A DNA stretch of 64,000 nt from Penelope pileata (Eukaryota; Chordata; Aves; Galliformes; Cracidae), in assembly GCA_013396635.1 (NCBI GenBank), contig WBMW01003830.1, positions 969,829 through 1,033,828 on the forward strand, given 5' to 3'. The notes under the pieces are model-generated. The model saw nothing but the letters and a program-made list of their open reading frames with translations, did no database searches and was not told the origin of the DNA. Made by a program: the position numbers and the translations under genes. Of the stretch, positions 28,401 through 40,065 are shown piece by piece (the stretch's first letter is position 1; each line of letters opens with the position of its first letter).

Positions 28401-31400
28401 CTTTAAAGCCCCACTTGGGAGTTTAATCAGTAATCATATCTCCTGCCAAGTTGGTATCATGCTTGGAGGGCTGCTTGCATCTACTGGACTAATTCTGAGC
28501 TCCTTTGCCACCAGCCTGGAACATCTCTACTTATCATTAGGAGTCCTTACAGGTAGGAGACACTCAACTTCTCGGTCCAATCAGGAAAGCAACATAGGAA
28601 TGTTAAAAAAATGATGGTCCTCCCTTTAAAGAGAGGAGATCTCTCCATGTCATGTTGTCACAGCAGTGGTCAGTGGAGATATTAAGGCTTGTTTCCCTCA
28701 TTGCGAAAGAGAGAGAGGCTTTGGCTGCAGTCAGTGGGTCTCATGCAGCCCAAATACAGCATGCTGCAAAAGAATCTCTTTAACAGTGCTCAAGTGAGGG
28801 CTATGGATAAAGCTCTGAACCTATGGGAGGTTGGGAGGGACTTCTGTTACAGGTGATACCCAAAAAGATTTTTGCTTGCGATTTGAGAGGAGTTTGTTAT
28901 GGTGTGGGTTCTAGAATGCCCCCAAAAAGTTTGCGAATTAAAAATAAGATGTAAATCAAAACAAAAAGAATAAACGGAAAGAGCAGCCCTGGGTGAATAC
29001 CTAGTACCTCAGCTGTGCACCTTGTTTTTGTCTGCATTACATTCCTCTTAAAAAGCGAACACATCCCTGGCTGATAATATTGCTGTAGAAACTCCTCCAT
29101 TTGCACTCAGGTATGTTGATAGCAGATATCTTTGCTCTGTCCTATTTTCCTGTGTTTGTTGTGCACAGAGGAACATGAGAGGTGCTTGTGGTCACACTGA
29201 CATTCCTTCCTCGTTAATACTGACCTGGTAGCCACGGTGATATAAAGCCCTTGTGCTTGGTCCCCTGCTGTTTAGTAATGAGGTGGTGGAGTTACTGCCT
29301 TCACATGCTGCCAACAGCTTATTCAATAAGGATTTCTTTTTCTCTCTTTTTTTTTTTTTTTTGTTATGGTGCATGTAGTTCCTGCATTACAATGTTAATC
29401 TTTTGACGAATGTGTTCATAACAAATAAAAAGGCTCCTTGTACCTCAAAAGGACTGTGCCACATACCACCCTAATGCCACTGAGGCTTCCTTAGTGGGAA
29501 CCATAATGAATATTGGGGTGAAAAAGCAATTACACTTTGTAGATGGGGTTGTAAAGAGTCCATTCTGCAAGCAGTTAACTTCTAGTCTGTAGGGACTGAT
29601 TAACGTAGATAGCTGTTGGTGAAGGCTAATGGTGATGCTCCAGCAGAGAGAGGAGGTGGGAACATAACTGAAAGAAGGCTAAGTCCATAAAAGCAGCAGG
29701 ACTTGAAACTGTGAAGAGTGAAGCAGAGATGAGATGGGGGACTGACAAAAAGTAGCAGAGCTCAGTGTAAGAGGTATGAAAATGTTTTCAGCCCGAACTT
29801 TGCATTTCCACTTTTCACAGGACATTTACTGGCTTTTGGGGACCTATTTCCCCTGCCAGCCCATTCAAAATAGAGTATACTTGTCACAGCTCCTCTGCCA
29901 TCTCCTTCCCTCATTCCCTCTAATCCACTCAGCTCAGCGCCTGCCCGACACAGAGGGGCCTTTGAGGAGAACCTTGCAAGCTGGTTACAGCACAGGTGAT
30001 TACCTCCCCAGCTGGTAAGTTCTGCCAGAGGCCGTGGGAACACTTTTAACCCAAACACAGGACATGCTCCAAAACCCCAATCAGGAACTCGTTTTGTTGT
30101 CTGATTTGGAAATACATGTTTTAGCATCAGGGCAAACAAACATTTGATAGTTAAAATCTCTCTGGTTTCCTCAGCGAAGACCACAGTCTTTTCCAAGAAA
30201 TGGATCTTATTAGTTTACTGACTTGGACATGGCTTTGTCTTCTCAGGCTTTTTCCCCCTCTTTATTTGCATACAGGGATTTACAGTTGCTCAGGACTCCA
30301 GGCAGCTGCTACGTGGAGCTAGTTTAGCTGACTAAAAAAGGTTTAGTGCAGGATCCTAGTGACAGAAATAGACTCCTTGTACTGCATTTGAGACCTGAAA
30401 ATTCACAGTTGGATTTGCACTAGATGGAAACACAAATGTTGCCTCACCAGACTGTTGCGCCCCACACCAGTGTCTGCACTGGAGTGTAACCTCATCTGGT
30501 ATCTAGGAGAAGCTCACGTGCTCTTTTTCTGATGTTTATTGATAGCCCTTGTTCTTGTGATTAAGTAAACCCCATCACTCCATTCTGTGCCTTGTTTTCA
30601 TGGGTTAATAATGATCCATTAGGTTGGTCAAGTCAGTGGCCCTGATGGTGAAAGGAAGGGGTCATCCTGGTTTCTTTCCACACCGTGACTGGACTGCGTG
30701 ATGCAGAATCAGGAAGAGCTTCCTATTCATTTGTGCTAATGAAAGTAGGCTGTGTGGCTTAATTTAATGTGTTCTGTATGTTGTGCTCGAATTTAACCAT
30801 CTGCACTGGGCTTTCTTTTGTAGGACTTGGATTTGCGCTCTGTTATTCTCCAGCTATTGCAATGGTGGGCAAATACTTCAACAAAAGGAAAGCGTTGGCT
30901 TATGGAATAGCCATGTCTGGAAGTGGAATTGGTACCTTCATCCTGGCTCCTGTGGTCCAACTCCTAATTGAGCAGTTTTCCTGGCGTGGGGCGTTACTTA
31001 TCCTGGGAGGTTTTGTTCTAAACCTGTGTGTCTGTGGTGCCTTGATGCGGCCTATTGCCCTTGATGAGGACCGTAAAGCTGCTCCGGGGCTTCTTGAGCA
31101 AGATTGTGTCCCTGAAGCACAGAAACAAGACTTTAAGCAAATGTCCCTCTGTTCACCTTTAATCAAAGCATGGTCGCATGAGTGTTTATGCTACTGTTCG
31201 TGGAAGGAGTATGACTTTTTACTGATGCCAGGCTTCATGGTGCTAGCGGTGTCTGTTTTATTTATGGCATATGGCTGCAGCCCTCTGTTTGTCTATTTAG
31301 TGCCTTATGCTTTGAGCGTTGGAGTGAGCCATCACCAGGCTGCCTTCCTCATGTCCATACTTGGTGTCATTGACATCATTGGTAATATCACCTTCGGATG

Positions 31401-33934
31401 GCTAACAGACAGAAGGTAATGGCTTATGGCTAAGGAAATGCAAGCTTTAGCTGGTGGGAGGCTGGATGCAAGTAGGATGTAATGCACTGTAAAAGTTAAC
31501 ATTATGGACATTGTCTGTAGCATGTGTAACTTTTCCAGAAAACCAGCACACAATCTAACTTCAGAAATGCTTGCTATTTAATGGTTTTGTCTCTTCTGCT
31601 GGGTGTTTTTTCCTTTTCCTTTTTTTTTTTTACCCCCTCCCCTGAAGAAATGATGTGTTTGCGCAAAGCTCTTGCATTTGACCATGGAAATGTAACCTCT
31701 TGCCCAAGGTATATCAAGCATGATCCTCTGTATCTAATTCCTAGAGGATAATACTCTACTTCTTGTGCCTTTCCATCTCCTGTGCTATTGGAGAGATACA
31801 GAAGTGATGGAAAAGAGCAAAGGTCTGGCCTACCATTGTCAGGCATATGCTGATAAGGACTGACATGAAATTGTTATCTGTTTCCCAGTATGTGAGAACT
31901 CACTGTTCTTTACTAACTCAGCTCATTTCAGACATCTGTGTGCAGCATCTGGCTAAACTAAGAGGTGTTTTGGTTCTGAAGGACACATTATTCTTTGTGC
32001 ATATTCAGTCTCTAGGAAAAATCAGTCATGGGTTTTGTGTGAGACAGGGAATTGCCATCTCACTTAGCTCTCACTAACTCCAGTGTTTAAGGGCTGATGT
32101 GGAGGATGACAGCTGAGAGAGGTGTACTGTAGCATTTTTTGCACAGTGCTGGGATCACGTTGCTGAGCTGAGAAGCCCATGAAATACTGGTATGAACACT
32201 GAAACTTCAGAGGGCTACATAATCTTGGCAGCAGAGCAGCTCCCCTCACTACAGTCAGCCCTAAGAACAGTTTGGGGTGCTGCTCTCCAGGTGTTTCTGC
32301 AGCTGTAGGTTGATGTCTTCCCCCACCTGGCCTTGTTGCTGGTTGAGCTTTTTATCTTGAAGGCTGGATAATAAGTTGGACTTAAATTTGAGCAATATAA
32401 AAAAGAGAAAAACTGAAGTGCTGCATAGCAACTGAGATGCTGTATCCAGTGATACTCTTTCCTGTTTTGAAATTTGCAGGTGTCTGAAGAAGTATCGGTA
32501 CTTTTGCTACCTCTTTGCCGTAGGAATGGATGGCCTCTGCTGTCTTTTCCTGCCAGTTCTCCAAAACTTCCCCTTGCTTGTGCCTTTCTCATTTACCTTT
32601 GGCTACTTTGATGGAGCCTATGTAACGCTGATCCCTGTTGTGACGGCAGATGTAGTGGGAACTTCTTCCTTATCATCAGCACTGGGTGTTGTGTACTTTC
32701 TGCATGCCATACCATATCTAGTGAGCCCACCCGTTGCAGGTCAGTTCGCAAATGACTTTCCTATAATCTTATCATTACTTTGATTTCACCTGTTGACCAA
32801 AGCAGAATAGTCTAAGATTCTAAGAGCTGCTACATTACCACTTCATATAGTTCAGAAATGAAAGACCTCTCTGAAATTATGCAATTTTGAAAACGCTAGC
32901 TGAAGAGATACCAGGGTTTTTTGTTGTTGTTGTTCTGGAGGACTGAATCTTTTAATCTCTGAGCCACTTTGAACAGATGGGTGAGTCAGCTTCACTACTG
33001 TTGGTCACAAGCTCATCCCTGTTATAACTAATCATCATTTTCCCTATCAGTTTAATTGCAGTAAAAGAATGATAAGAGCTCTACTCTTGTTACTCTTTGG
33101 AAAGATCTTGAGATAGTTTTGAATATCATGGAAGATTAGAGATCTTTTCCAAACAGCCATGAATATATACATCTTACATATCTTGTCTGCTGTTCACATC
33201 AATTTCCAATTAATCTCTGCTTCTGAAGCTTTTAATTCAATTTTCAGTAGCAAAAGATATTGCAAAGGGGAATGTTTTTATATGACGCATGAACCTAGGG
33301 CATAGCTCACTAGCAATTTTGGTGTGAGGATGTCATACACACAGTATTTGATCCCTTGGCTCTTTAAGCATGTCCAAAGGCTGATGGTTAAATCCATGTG
33401 GTTGAAAGGTATTTATGTAGTGTTGTGGTGATGACTGCTGTGCTTTTTCTCATGGGTTTGACTTCCAAACAGAAGTCCACAAAAGTCTTATCTGCCTGCT
33501 GATGTTGTGGACACATTTCACTCACTCCAGGAGGCAAAAGTGTAGTGGCAGTGACCAAACCTGTCTGGTTTGGTGGTATTTGTATGTGATAAAACTCCAG
33601 AAGTGCTGCTGATCATAGGATTTGTAAATTATCAGAATTCTGCCTATCAACAGTAATTTGTTTTCCTACAGGTTGGCTTGTGGATACAACTGGCAGTTAC
33701 ACTGCATCATTCCTCCTGTGTGGATTTTCTATGATATGTAGTTCAACGTTACTATGTTTTGCAAGACTGGCAAAGAAAATCAAAAGAACACGTTTGAAGT
33801 CACTCACCCATGACACCCACAGCAAACAGCACATCTGGACAAACGGAGCAATAGCGTACTCTGTCACAGGAGAATTAGACCAAAAGGATGCTGAGTTTTT
33901 GGCTGTGGATGCAAACAGCTACAGCAACAGATGA
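25493..33934 (+). CDS. SLC16A12: SLC16A12, monocarboxylate transporter 12 (six coding exons)
   Basis: Coding exons: 25493-25587, 27103-27206, 28409-28552, 30824-31415, 32480-32739 and 33672-33934; all introns are GT..AG and phases join. The product is 485 residues, close to human MCT12. Family knowledge: a 12-helix major-facilitator protein of the plasma membrane that carries creatine and partners basigin. Seen in the sequence: the MCT signature DGGWGWMIVAG at residues 9-19 entering TM1; the second family motif KYFNKRKALAYGIAMSGSGI at about 131-150 (TM4-TM5); EQFSWRGALLILGGF after it; a charged variable loop at the end of exon 4's first half; DIIGNITFGWLTDRR at the exon 4/5 border; and FGYFDGAYVTLIPVV in exon 5. 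The start ATG is chosen because it precedes PPDGGWGW by the expected short distance. The frame is open upstream to the acceptor, so an N-terminal extension is possible with another 5' exon. No disruption is seen. Confidence 0.95.
25588..33671 (+). other. SLC16A12: SLC16A12 introns between coding exons
   Basis: The introns are 25588-27102, 27207-28408, 28553-30823, 31416-32479 and 32740-33671. Donors read GTAAAG, GTGTGT, GTAGGA, GTAATG and GTCAGT; acceptors are all AG after pyrimidine-rich stretches. I see no nested gene, RNA gene or clear transposon inside them. Poly-T runs (for example about 29347-29362 and 31619-31632) are the only low-complexity features. Confidence 0.7.
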
Positions 33935-36560
33935 CAACCACTGTCAAGATTCAGTGCTGTGCAACCATGACTGAGAAGGAGGAGACTGCATCATGTTGCA
34001 GGGTTGAAGATGATACTCCTGTGAATCAAGGCATCTCAGTTAGATTTTTCTGTCATGTTTTTGTAGGCTAAAATCTATGTACAACATAGAAAGTCAATGC
34101 AATAATAGGGCGTTAACGCAGTTGTAGAGCAAAGCTAGACTGAAAGTAGAGTTGGTAGATACAGGTGTCGACAGATTTATTTTTAAGGCAGTATGTTGAC
34201 TCTACAAGTAATGTAAAAGAAGATAATTGGCTATAATCGAAAGAAAACTGTAAAGTAATCAGTCACCAAAGATGAACAGTAATGTTTAAATTATTTCAAA
34301 AATAGTATTAATGAAATAAGCTCTTTGGTATTCTGGTGTATTAGGTTTCAATGGAGTAATTACACACGCCACCAGAAAGCCTCTCCATTTATCAGTATGC
34401 ATTAAACTCTTTGCCAGTAACTGTTTAAAATGCCAAAGTCATGTTTTAGAAAATCTGGCAGGAAGCTGTGAGTTATGCTGAAAGTATATATGAAACAGCT
34501 TTAATTTCTACAGTGTGCCTGAATCTTGTACATACATTGCAACTTCATTTCACATGTGGTTTTAGAGCTGCTTTCCCAGTCCCCCAACAGCAAACTTTTG
34601 AGGTGGTTGCTGGTTGGTTTTGTTTGTTTGTTTTTCCCCGCAAACCTCTAAAGGCTGAATTTCTAAACGTTGACATTCCAGGTGGGATTCTCCAGCTGAT
34701 CTTTTCTGAATGGGTGGAAGAGGGATTGTGGCTGCTCTGCCATCTGAAGATCGCTAGCTGTTGAAAAAATTTAGGTCTGTTCAAGTAGATTGCTGAGAAA
34801 CTGCCTACCCCACAGGCTGTTAGTAAAGAGGATGTTGGCTGACAAGTTGCTCCTGTGTATTGCAGTGGCAAGTCTGTCCCTGTTTGGATCCAGGAGCTGT
34901 GTCTTTAGATAGTGCCAATTACTTCTACCAACTGATCGGCTCACTTGTCCTGGCTGGCCAGAAAGCAACAGCTGCGATTTGCTGATGATTTCCTGCTACT
35001 TAGACTAGGGATATATACTACAGCTGGCTACTTTGTAGGACCTAGAGACTGAATGTAGCTCATGGGGTAAATTGCTGATGTCTTGGTTTATTATATAATG
35101 GGATGCTTCTACATGTCCAAGGTGCAACTGTGAGAGACGGAGGAACTTCACATTGTGAGATGCAGATCTTTTCTGTTTGATGATGTATAAAGCTGTATGC
35201 TGTTCATTAGCAAATTGATCAGAGTCCAGATAAGTTTCATTAATGCTGTACTAGTGATTTTGTTGATCGTCGGCGGTATGTTTGATGTTTGCTGTTGGTA
35301 TCCTACTCCATTCTGTGCCTCAGGAGGGAAAGCAACATAGGCTGCTGTTCATATATTTGACTTAGATCAAGAGTGCAACCAGAGGGTCATAATGGATTTT
35401 ATATAGATATATGAATAGTGTATGTATCAATTACTTCTATTTTTCATGCATATTTCAAATATAACATATTAAAATTGTTTGACTTTGGTTGTTCGTGCTC
35501 AAAGCGTTTACCACTGCTGTGCCCCAGAAGTACGGTCAGAGCAAGTAGCATGATCTACCTGCACAGACCACACACTAAGACGTGGGAGTGCAAAAAACAT
35601 TTAAAACTAATAACAAGGCCCTTCTTCAGATGTGTGTGGCAATTGAGCTTCAGGGCCTAGGTTTCATTTTAACATACATTAATAAAAAGACAAAAAATAT
35701 TCTTCACTATTTTATAATGAATTACAAACAATATGCACATTTGGGAGGAAAAAAAAGATTGGCTTTAGTAATAGTGATGAAAGTACTGTTTTGGATGTCA
35801 ATACGAAATTTTCATATCAAAAAGTAGGGAGCAGTGCGCGCTATGAGGAAGACAGGTTATTTCAACAACTTACAAGTTATTGACCACTTATTTTACAAAA
35901 ATGTACAGTTTTTTTTTTTTTTTATTATTTTTATCACATCATGATATGTCAGCAGTTGTTCATGCCGGAAACGTATATTATAAAAGCCCTTTGGAATACT
36001 GCTACAACATTTTGATCCTGGTAAGTAATACAAATTTGGTAACAAATTATCAGCATATGGAGACTGTTTTAAAAAAATTTCAAGATATTTTTTCATAGAC
36101 TTTTCTGTTTATGTTTCATTTATAGTTAAGGCAGTATTTCTTGTTTTAAATATCTAATTCAGCAGAAAACATTCCACTTGTTTTATACACAGACCTTTTG
36201 TGTAGAAAATGGTAGAATTATTTCAGAGTTTCTTACAGTTTCTTCTTTGACTTAAGCCAGTGGACGAAAGCTTATGTACCAGAATGATGCTTTCTGTGCA
36301 TAAAAAACACTATAAAATATCAGCCCTGTGATGAAACTGTCCAGCTAAGAAACACAGAAGGAACACAGCATAGCAAGAAATGGAAGATCCAGGAATACAA
36401 CCCAATTTTGCAGGGCCTCATGCCAAGCTTCTGCTCAGTGCTCCATACAACCTGAAACAAACATCTTCATCCTGACACATGAAATTGATTATACCATTTT
36501 TAAAAATGACTTATTGTATCTGCAACATTTTCTCTCTCTTTTTTTTTTTTTTTCCCAAAG
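33935..36560 (+). other. SLC16A12: SLC16A12 3' UTR and flank
   Basis: AT-rich non-coding DNA follows the TGA at 33932-33934. The first canonical AATAAA on the plus strand that I noted downstream is at 35681-35686, which would give a 3' UTR of about 1.75 kb; human SLC16A12 also has a long 3' UTR. Earlier variant signals may be used. A poly-T of about 15 lies near 35909-35924. No coding similarity is seen. Confidence 0.4.
35681..35686 (+). terminator. SLC16A12: Candidate SLC16A12 polyadenylation signal
   Basis: Canonical AATAAA, followed within 30 nt by further A-rich sequence. It is assigned to SLC16A12 only by position and strand. Confidence 0.3.
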
Positions 36561-36850
36561 ATTATGACATTAAGGCTGTTCTCCATGCAGGGTATGCTGT
36601 CAGGGCACAGTGCAGCAGTACACAGAGATATTTGGCAAGCAAAGCCAGGCGAACACTGCATTCCCACCAGCTCTGCTGAGCACCGATGGATGTGACCTTG
36701 GATGGAGCACTGCATTACTGCACCTCTCCAGCTGCCCTGGACTTGGCTGGAGTAACATTTGTCTGAGACAGAAACAGACGGATCCTACCGCAAATGAATC
36801 CTGCCTGCAGTAACGCTCTGTTCCATGCAGCACAGGGGAATTCAGTGCAG
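36561..36850 (+). other. Candidate unassigned exon with strong splice sites
   Basis: A long pyrimidine tract (from about 36530) ends in CCCAAAG, giving an acceptor at 36559-36560. Downstream, TTCAGTGCAG is followed by an ideal donor, GTAAGT at 36851-36856. The 290-nt interval is less AT-rich than its surroundings but has stops in all frames I checked, so it would be a non-coding or UTR exon. It lies 2.6 kb downstream of the SLC16A12 stop on the same strand. This rests on splice-site appearance only. Confidence 0.25.
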
Positions 36851-37270
36851 GTAAGTGCAGAATATGATCTTTAATTGGTTTTATATTTTTCTAGGTCTTC
36901 GGACAGCTCTGCTGTTTCAGTTTTGTGTTTTGTCTTGCCTTGCCCCTCTGGAAGGCTGAATTTTCATGTTAGCAAAAGACACCTCAACACTGAGGGACGC
37001 ACTCGTCTTACACATCCCATGTGCTCTGAGCACGTACTCCTCCACGGAGTGAGTGAGCAGATCTTGAAAAGCGCAGCTTGTTAGGGCTCCAGAGAATGGG
37101 GCCAAAGGGGAAAAAATAATAAGAGTGCTTTGGGCAATTGCTTGAAAGTGTCCACAAACAGGCCCCAGTTTTGCAAAGGTGAGCTATGATGAAACCACCG
37201 TGATTGTTGTTGTTACTCTCCATGGAAACATCCCACTGATTTCTGTCACTGACACAAACCCCAGCTGCCC

Positions 37271-37365
37271 AACAGCTTCATGTCTGAATTTAACCCAAAC
37301 CTGTAGCACTGAGGGCTGCCCGGCAGGTGCAGCCCACGGCCGGGTGGCTGCTCTGTCCCTGGTGG
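37271..37365 (+). repeat. Third copy of the segment next to the IFIT5 promoter
   Basis: Reads AACAGCTTCATGTCTGAATT at the left, then a TGTAGCACTGAG block, and GTGGCTGCTCTGTCCCTGGT at the right end. It matches 46780-46865 closely in the same orientation (AACAGCTCCATGTCTGAATT, GTAGCACTGAG, GTGGCTGCTCTGTCCCTGAT), apart from small indels. A weaker match extends left to the CCATGGAAAC at 37220-37229. It could be a piece of a dispersed repeat or a relic of local duplication. Confidence 0.65.
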
Positions 37366-37980
37366 CTGCTGCGTAGATGCAGGAAGATGTCAGGGCTTCC
37401 TAAAGAGCAGTGCATTACAGTGGATTGCAGGCAGTGAGGGAAATAACTGCTGAAATTACAACATTTGTTTCTGTCTAAGGGGAATTAAATGGAGAAATCA
37501 TCATTCTTTTGAAATTGCTTATATTTAAGTGAGAATCTTTTATCAAATCAGTTTGGGAGAGGGAGGCATCTAATAAATTGCACCTTAAAAGACTGTGTGA
37601 AAACAGCAGTGGAAAAGTACAGAAACTTCTACTGAAAAATAACCGTGCTGTCAGAAAGATATATATTTCTACCAGCTTGGATGCTTTATTTCCTGAAAAA
37701 CGGAAGTGTCTGTGCTATTATATGGTGAATATATTTTCATATTGCCACAATTCCATGTCTTCAGTCTAAAGTGTCGCAAATGTATGTGTGAAGGAAGTGC
37801 TTGGTTACATTAAGCTGTAACAACACCTCAGGGTCAGCACAAAGAAGTCCTTAGTCAGAATCGCCTCAATAAATAACGCTTTTTCCTGAGTGGCTTCTCC
37901 AGTGCGTTCCAACGCTGTTTCATGGATGATTTAAGAGGTGGTTTTGCTTCCTATATGAATAGTTCATGCAGAGTTACCAT
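37366..37980. other. Intergenic, nothing recognised
   Basis: AT-rich DNA with short ORFs only, between the 37.3 kb repeat copy and the CR1 that begins at about 38.0 kb. Confidence 0.4.
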
Positions 37981-37981
37981 G

Positions 37982-38015
37982 ATTATCAGGATGTCTCCCA
38001 TGACATCCTGATAAT
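37982..38015. repeat. Perfect 14-bp inverted repeat at a CR1 5' end
   Basis: Left arm ATTATCAGGATGTC (37982-37995), loop TCCCAT, right arm GACATCCTGATAAT (38002-38015); the arms are exact reverse complements. The right arm belongs to the CR1 ORF (it encodes the DILII of HDILIIKLR), while the left arm is outside the CR1 sense sequence. It forms a foldback at the truncation point. Confidence 0.9.
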
Positions 38016-38685
38016 AAAGCTGAGGACGTGTGGGATAGACGAGTGGACAGTGAGGTGGGTTGCAAACTGGCTGACTGGCAGAGCTCAGAGGGTGGTGATC
38101 ACTGGCACAGAGTTCAGCTGGAGGCCTGTAAGTAGTGGTGTTCCCCAGGGGTCGGTGCTGGGTCTGGTCTGGTTCAATATCTTCATCAACAACCTTGATG
38201 AGGGGATAGTGTCCACCCTCAGCAAGTTCGCTGATGATACAAAGCTGGGAGGAGTGGCTGACACGCCAGAAGGCTGTGCTGCCATTCAGCAAGACCTAGA
38301 CAGGCTGGAGAGTTGGGCAGAGAGGAACCTGATGAGGTTTAACAAAAGCAAGTGTAGAGTCTTGCACCTGGGGAGGAATAACCGCATGCACCAGTACAGG
38401 CTGCGGGATGACCTGCTGGAGAGGAGCTCTACAGAGAGGGACCTGGGGGTCCTGNCGCAGCAATATGTGGAAGAATTTCTTCACGGTGTGGATGACTGAG
38501 CACTGGAACAGGCTGCCCAGGGAGGTTGTGGAGTCTCCTTCCCTGGAGATATTCAAGACCCCACCAGGACCACAGGGACCTGTGCAACCTGCACTAGGGA
38601 ACCTGCTCTGGCAGGGGGGTTGGACTCAATGATCTCTCAAGGTCCCTTCCAACCCCTACAATTCTGTGATTCTGATTCTGTGATC
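38000..38685 (+). mobile_element. CR1 LINE, 5'-truncated with internal deletion
   Basis: A well-preserved reverse-transcriptase segment reads HDILIIKLRTCGIDEWTVRW, NWLTGRAQRVVITGTEFSW, VSSGVPQGSVLG, FADDTKLGGVAD (the catalytic FADD box) and RNLMRFNKSKCRVLHLGRNN. At about 38455, next to the N, the reading jumps to the 3' terminal part (a FFTVWMTEHWNRLPREVVE-type block), so the C-terminal RT region is missing. The 3' end carries GGTCCCTTCCAACCCCTACA and the ATTCTGTGATTCTG microsatellite tail of CR1. It is one of the youngest-looking CR1 copies here. Confidence 0.92.
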
Positions 38686-39340
38686 ACTCCTTTTTTTCCT
38701 GTAGCCATAGTGTAGGCTCCAGTGAGGCAATCATGTTACATGTGAACGGGGTGGGTTCTGCTTCTGTGCGGCTCTGCTTTTGTCTGTTGGATTCTGAGGA
38801 CGCCCAATGCTTCACGTGGTGGCTGCCCTGGGTGGCTGTGCCTGGCGAAGCAGCAGCACCTCCCCGTGGGAAGCAGCATTCCTCCTCCTCCTCCTCCAGA
38901 CACAGCATGAGCACTGCTCCTTCGGGGGGAGGCAGAGCACAGGACATTGATTTCTTGCATCGCTGCGCCTCACTGTGATGAAGATTGAACCTGGCACTGT
39001 ACAGTTTCAGGCTCGTGTTTTTCTTACTGCTTCTTATTTCTGCAAGGTTCATTTCCCCGGGAAGGAGGCAGGGGCGCTCAGGTGGTGGGGCGTGAAGGGC
39101 AGCAGGGATGTACAAGTGGGGCTTCAGGAACCTGCATGAGCTGTGCCCTGAGCTCTTCCCTGCCACCCTCAGGAGGGTTTGGATGGAAACAGTGCTGAAG
39201 TGAGAAACCGCAGGACTGAGGAGGGTAGCATGGTCACCCCAATGCTGAGGCCAACACCATAGGTAATTACTGGTTCCTGACTTCAACCCTGTTGTTGCCA
39301 GCACCATTGAGGGGTGGTGCTATGCTCCTGGTCACTTACA
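38686..39340. other. Spacer between two CR1 copies
   Basis: Non-repetitive GC-moderate DNA with a short (TCC)n tract at about 38879-38897. A minus-strand ORF of about 200 codons covers most of it, but its translation resembles no family and is rich in the complement of the TCC repeat. I see no gene. Confidence 0.4.
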
Positions 39341-40065
39341 GAATCATAGAATCATTTAAGTTGGAAAAGACTTTTAACATCATCAAGTCCAACCACCAAA
39401 CACTAACAAGGCTACCACTAAACCATGTCCATCAGTGCCACATCCACGCATCTCTTAACTGCCTCCAGGGATGGTGACGCCACCACTTCCCTGGGCAGCC
39501 CCTTCCACTGCTTGACCAACCTCTCTGAAAATAACCCTCCTAAGATCCAGTTTATACCTGCTCTGGCATAACCTGAGGCTGTTTTCCTTTCTATTGCTTG
39601 TCAACTGAGAAAAGAGATGAATGCTGTTCTCACTACAACCTCCTGTCAGATAGTTGTAGAGAGCGATGAGGTCTCTCCTCAGTCTTCTCCGGACAAAACA
39701 TCCCCAGTTCCCTCAGCTGCTCCTCACATGTCTTGTGGTCTAGTCCTTTCACGAGCTTCACATTGCACTTCTCTGGATGCATTCCAGCAACTCAATATCT
39801 TTCTTGTAGTCAGGGACCCAAAAGGGAATGCAATACTTGAGGCGTGATCTCACCAGCACCAAGTATGGAAGGATGATCACCTCCCTGGTCCTGCTGGCCT
39901 CTCTTATTTCTGACACAAGCCAGAATGCTGTTGGCCTTCTTTGCCACCTGAGCACACTGCTGTCTTGTGTTCAGTTGGCTGTTGACCAACATCCCCAGTT
40001 CCTTTTTTGATGGGCAGAAATCCTTTCAAATCCTTCTTCAGCTTATTCAGGAGATCTCCAGGCAA
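39341..40065 (-). mobile_element. CR1 LINE 3' half, antisense
   Basis: The plus strand begins with the CR1 terminus in reverse (AGAATCATAGAATCATTTAA, then TTGGAAAAGAC). It continues through the reverse complement of the RT C-terminal region; the minus-strand translation includes ILPYLVLVRSRLKYCIPFW and YKKDIELLECIQRSAM. Frameshifts are present. Its 3' end faces that of the CR1 ending at 38685. Confidence 0.88.

Noticed and set aside
37966..38499. 177-codon plus-strand ORF as a host gene
   Set aside because: It is the reverse-transcriptase segment of a truncated CR1.
38684..39307. 207-codon minus-strand ORF between two CR1 copies
   Set aside because: Contains the translated TCC repeat and no known motif; no support for expression.
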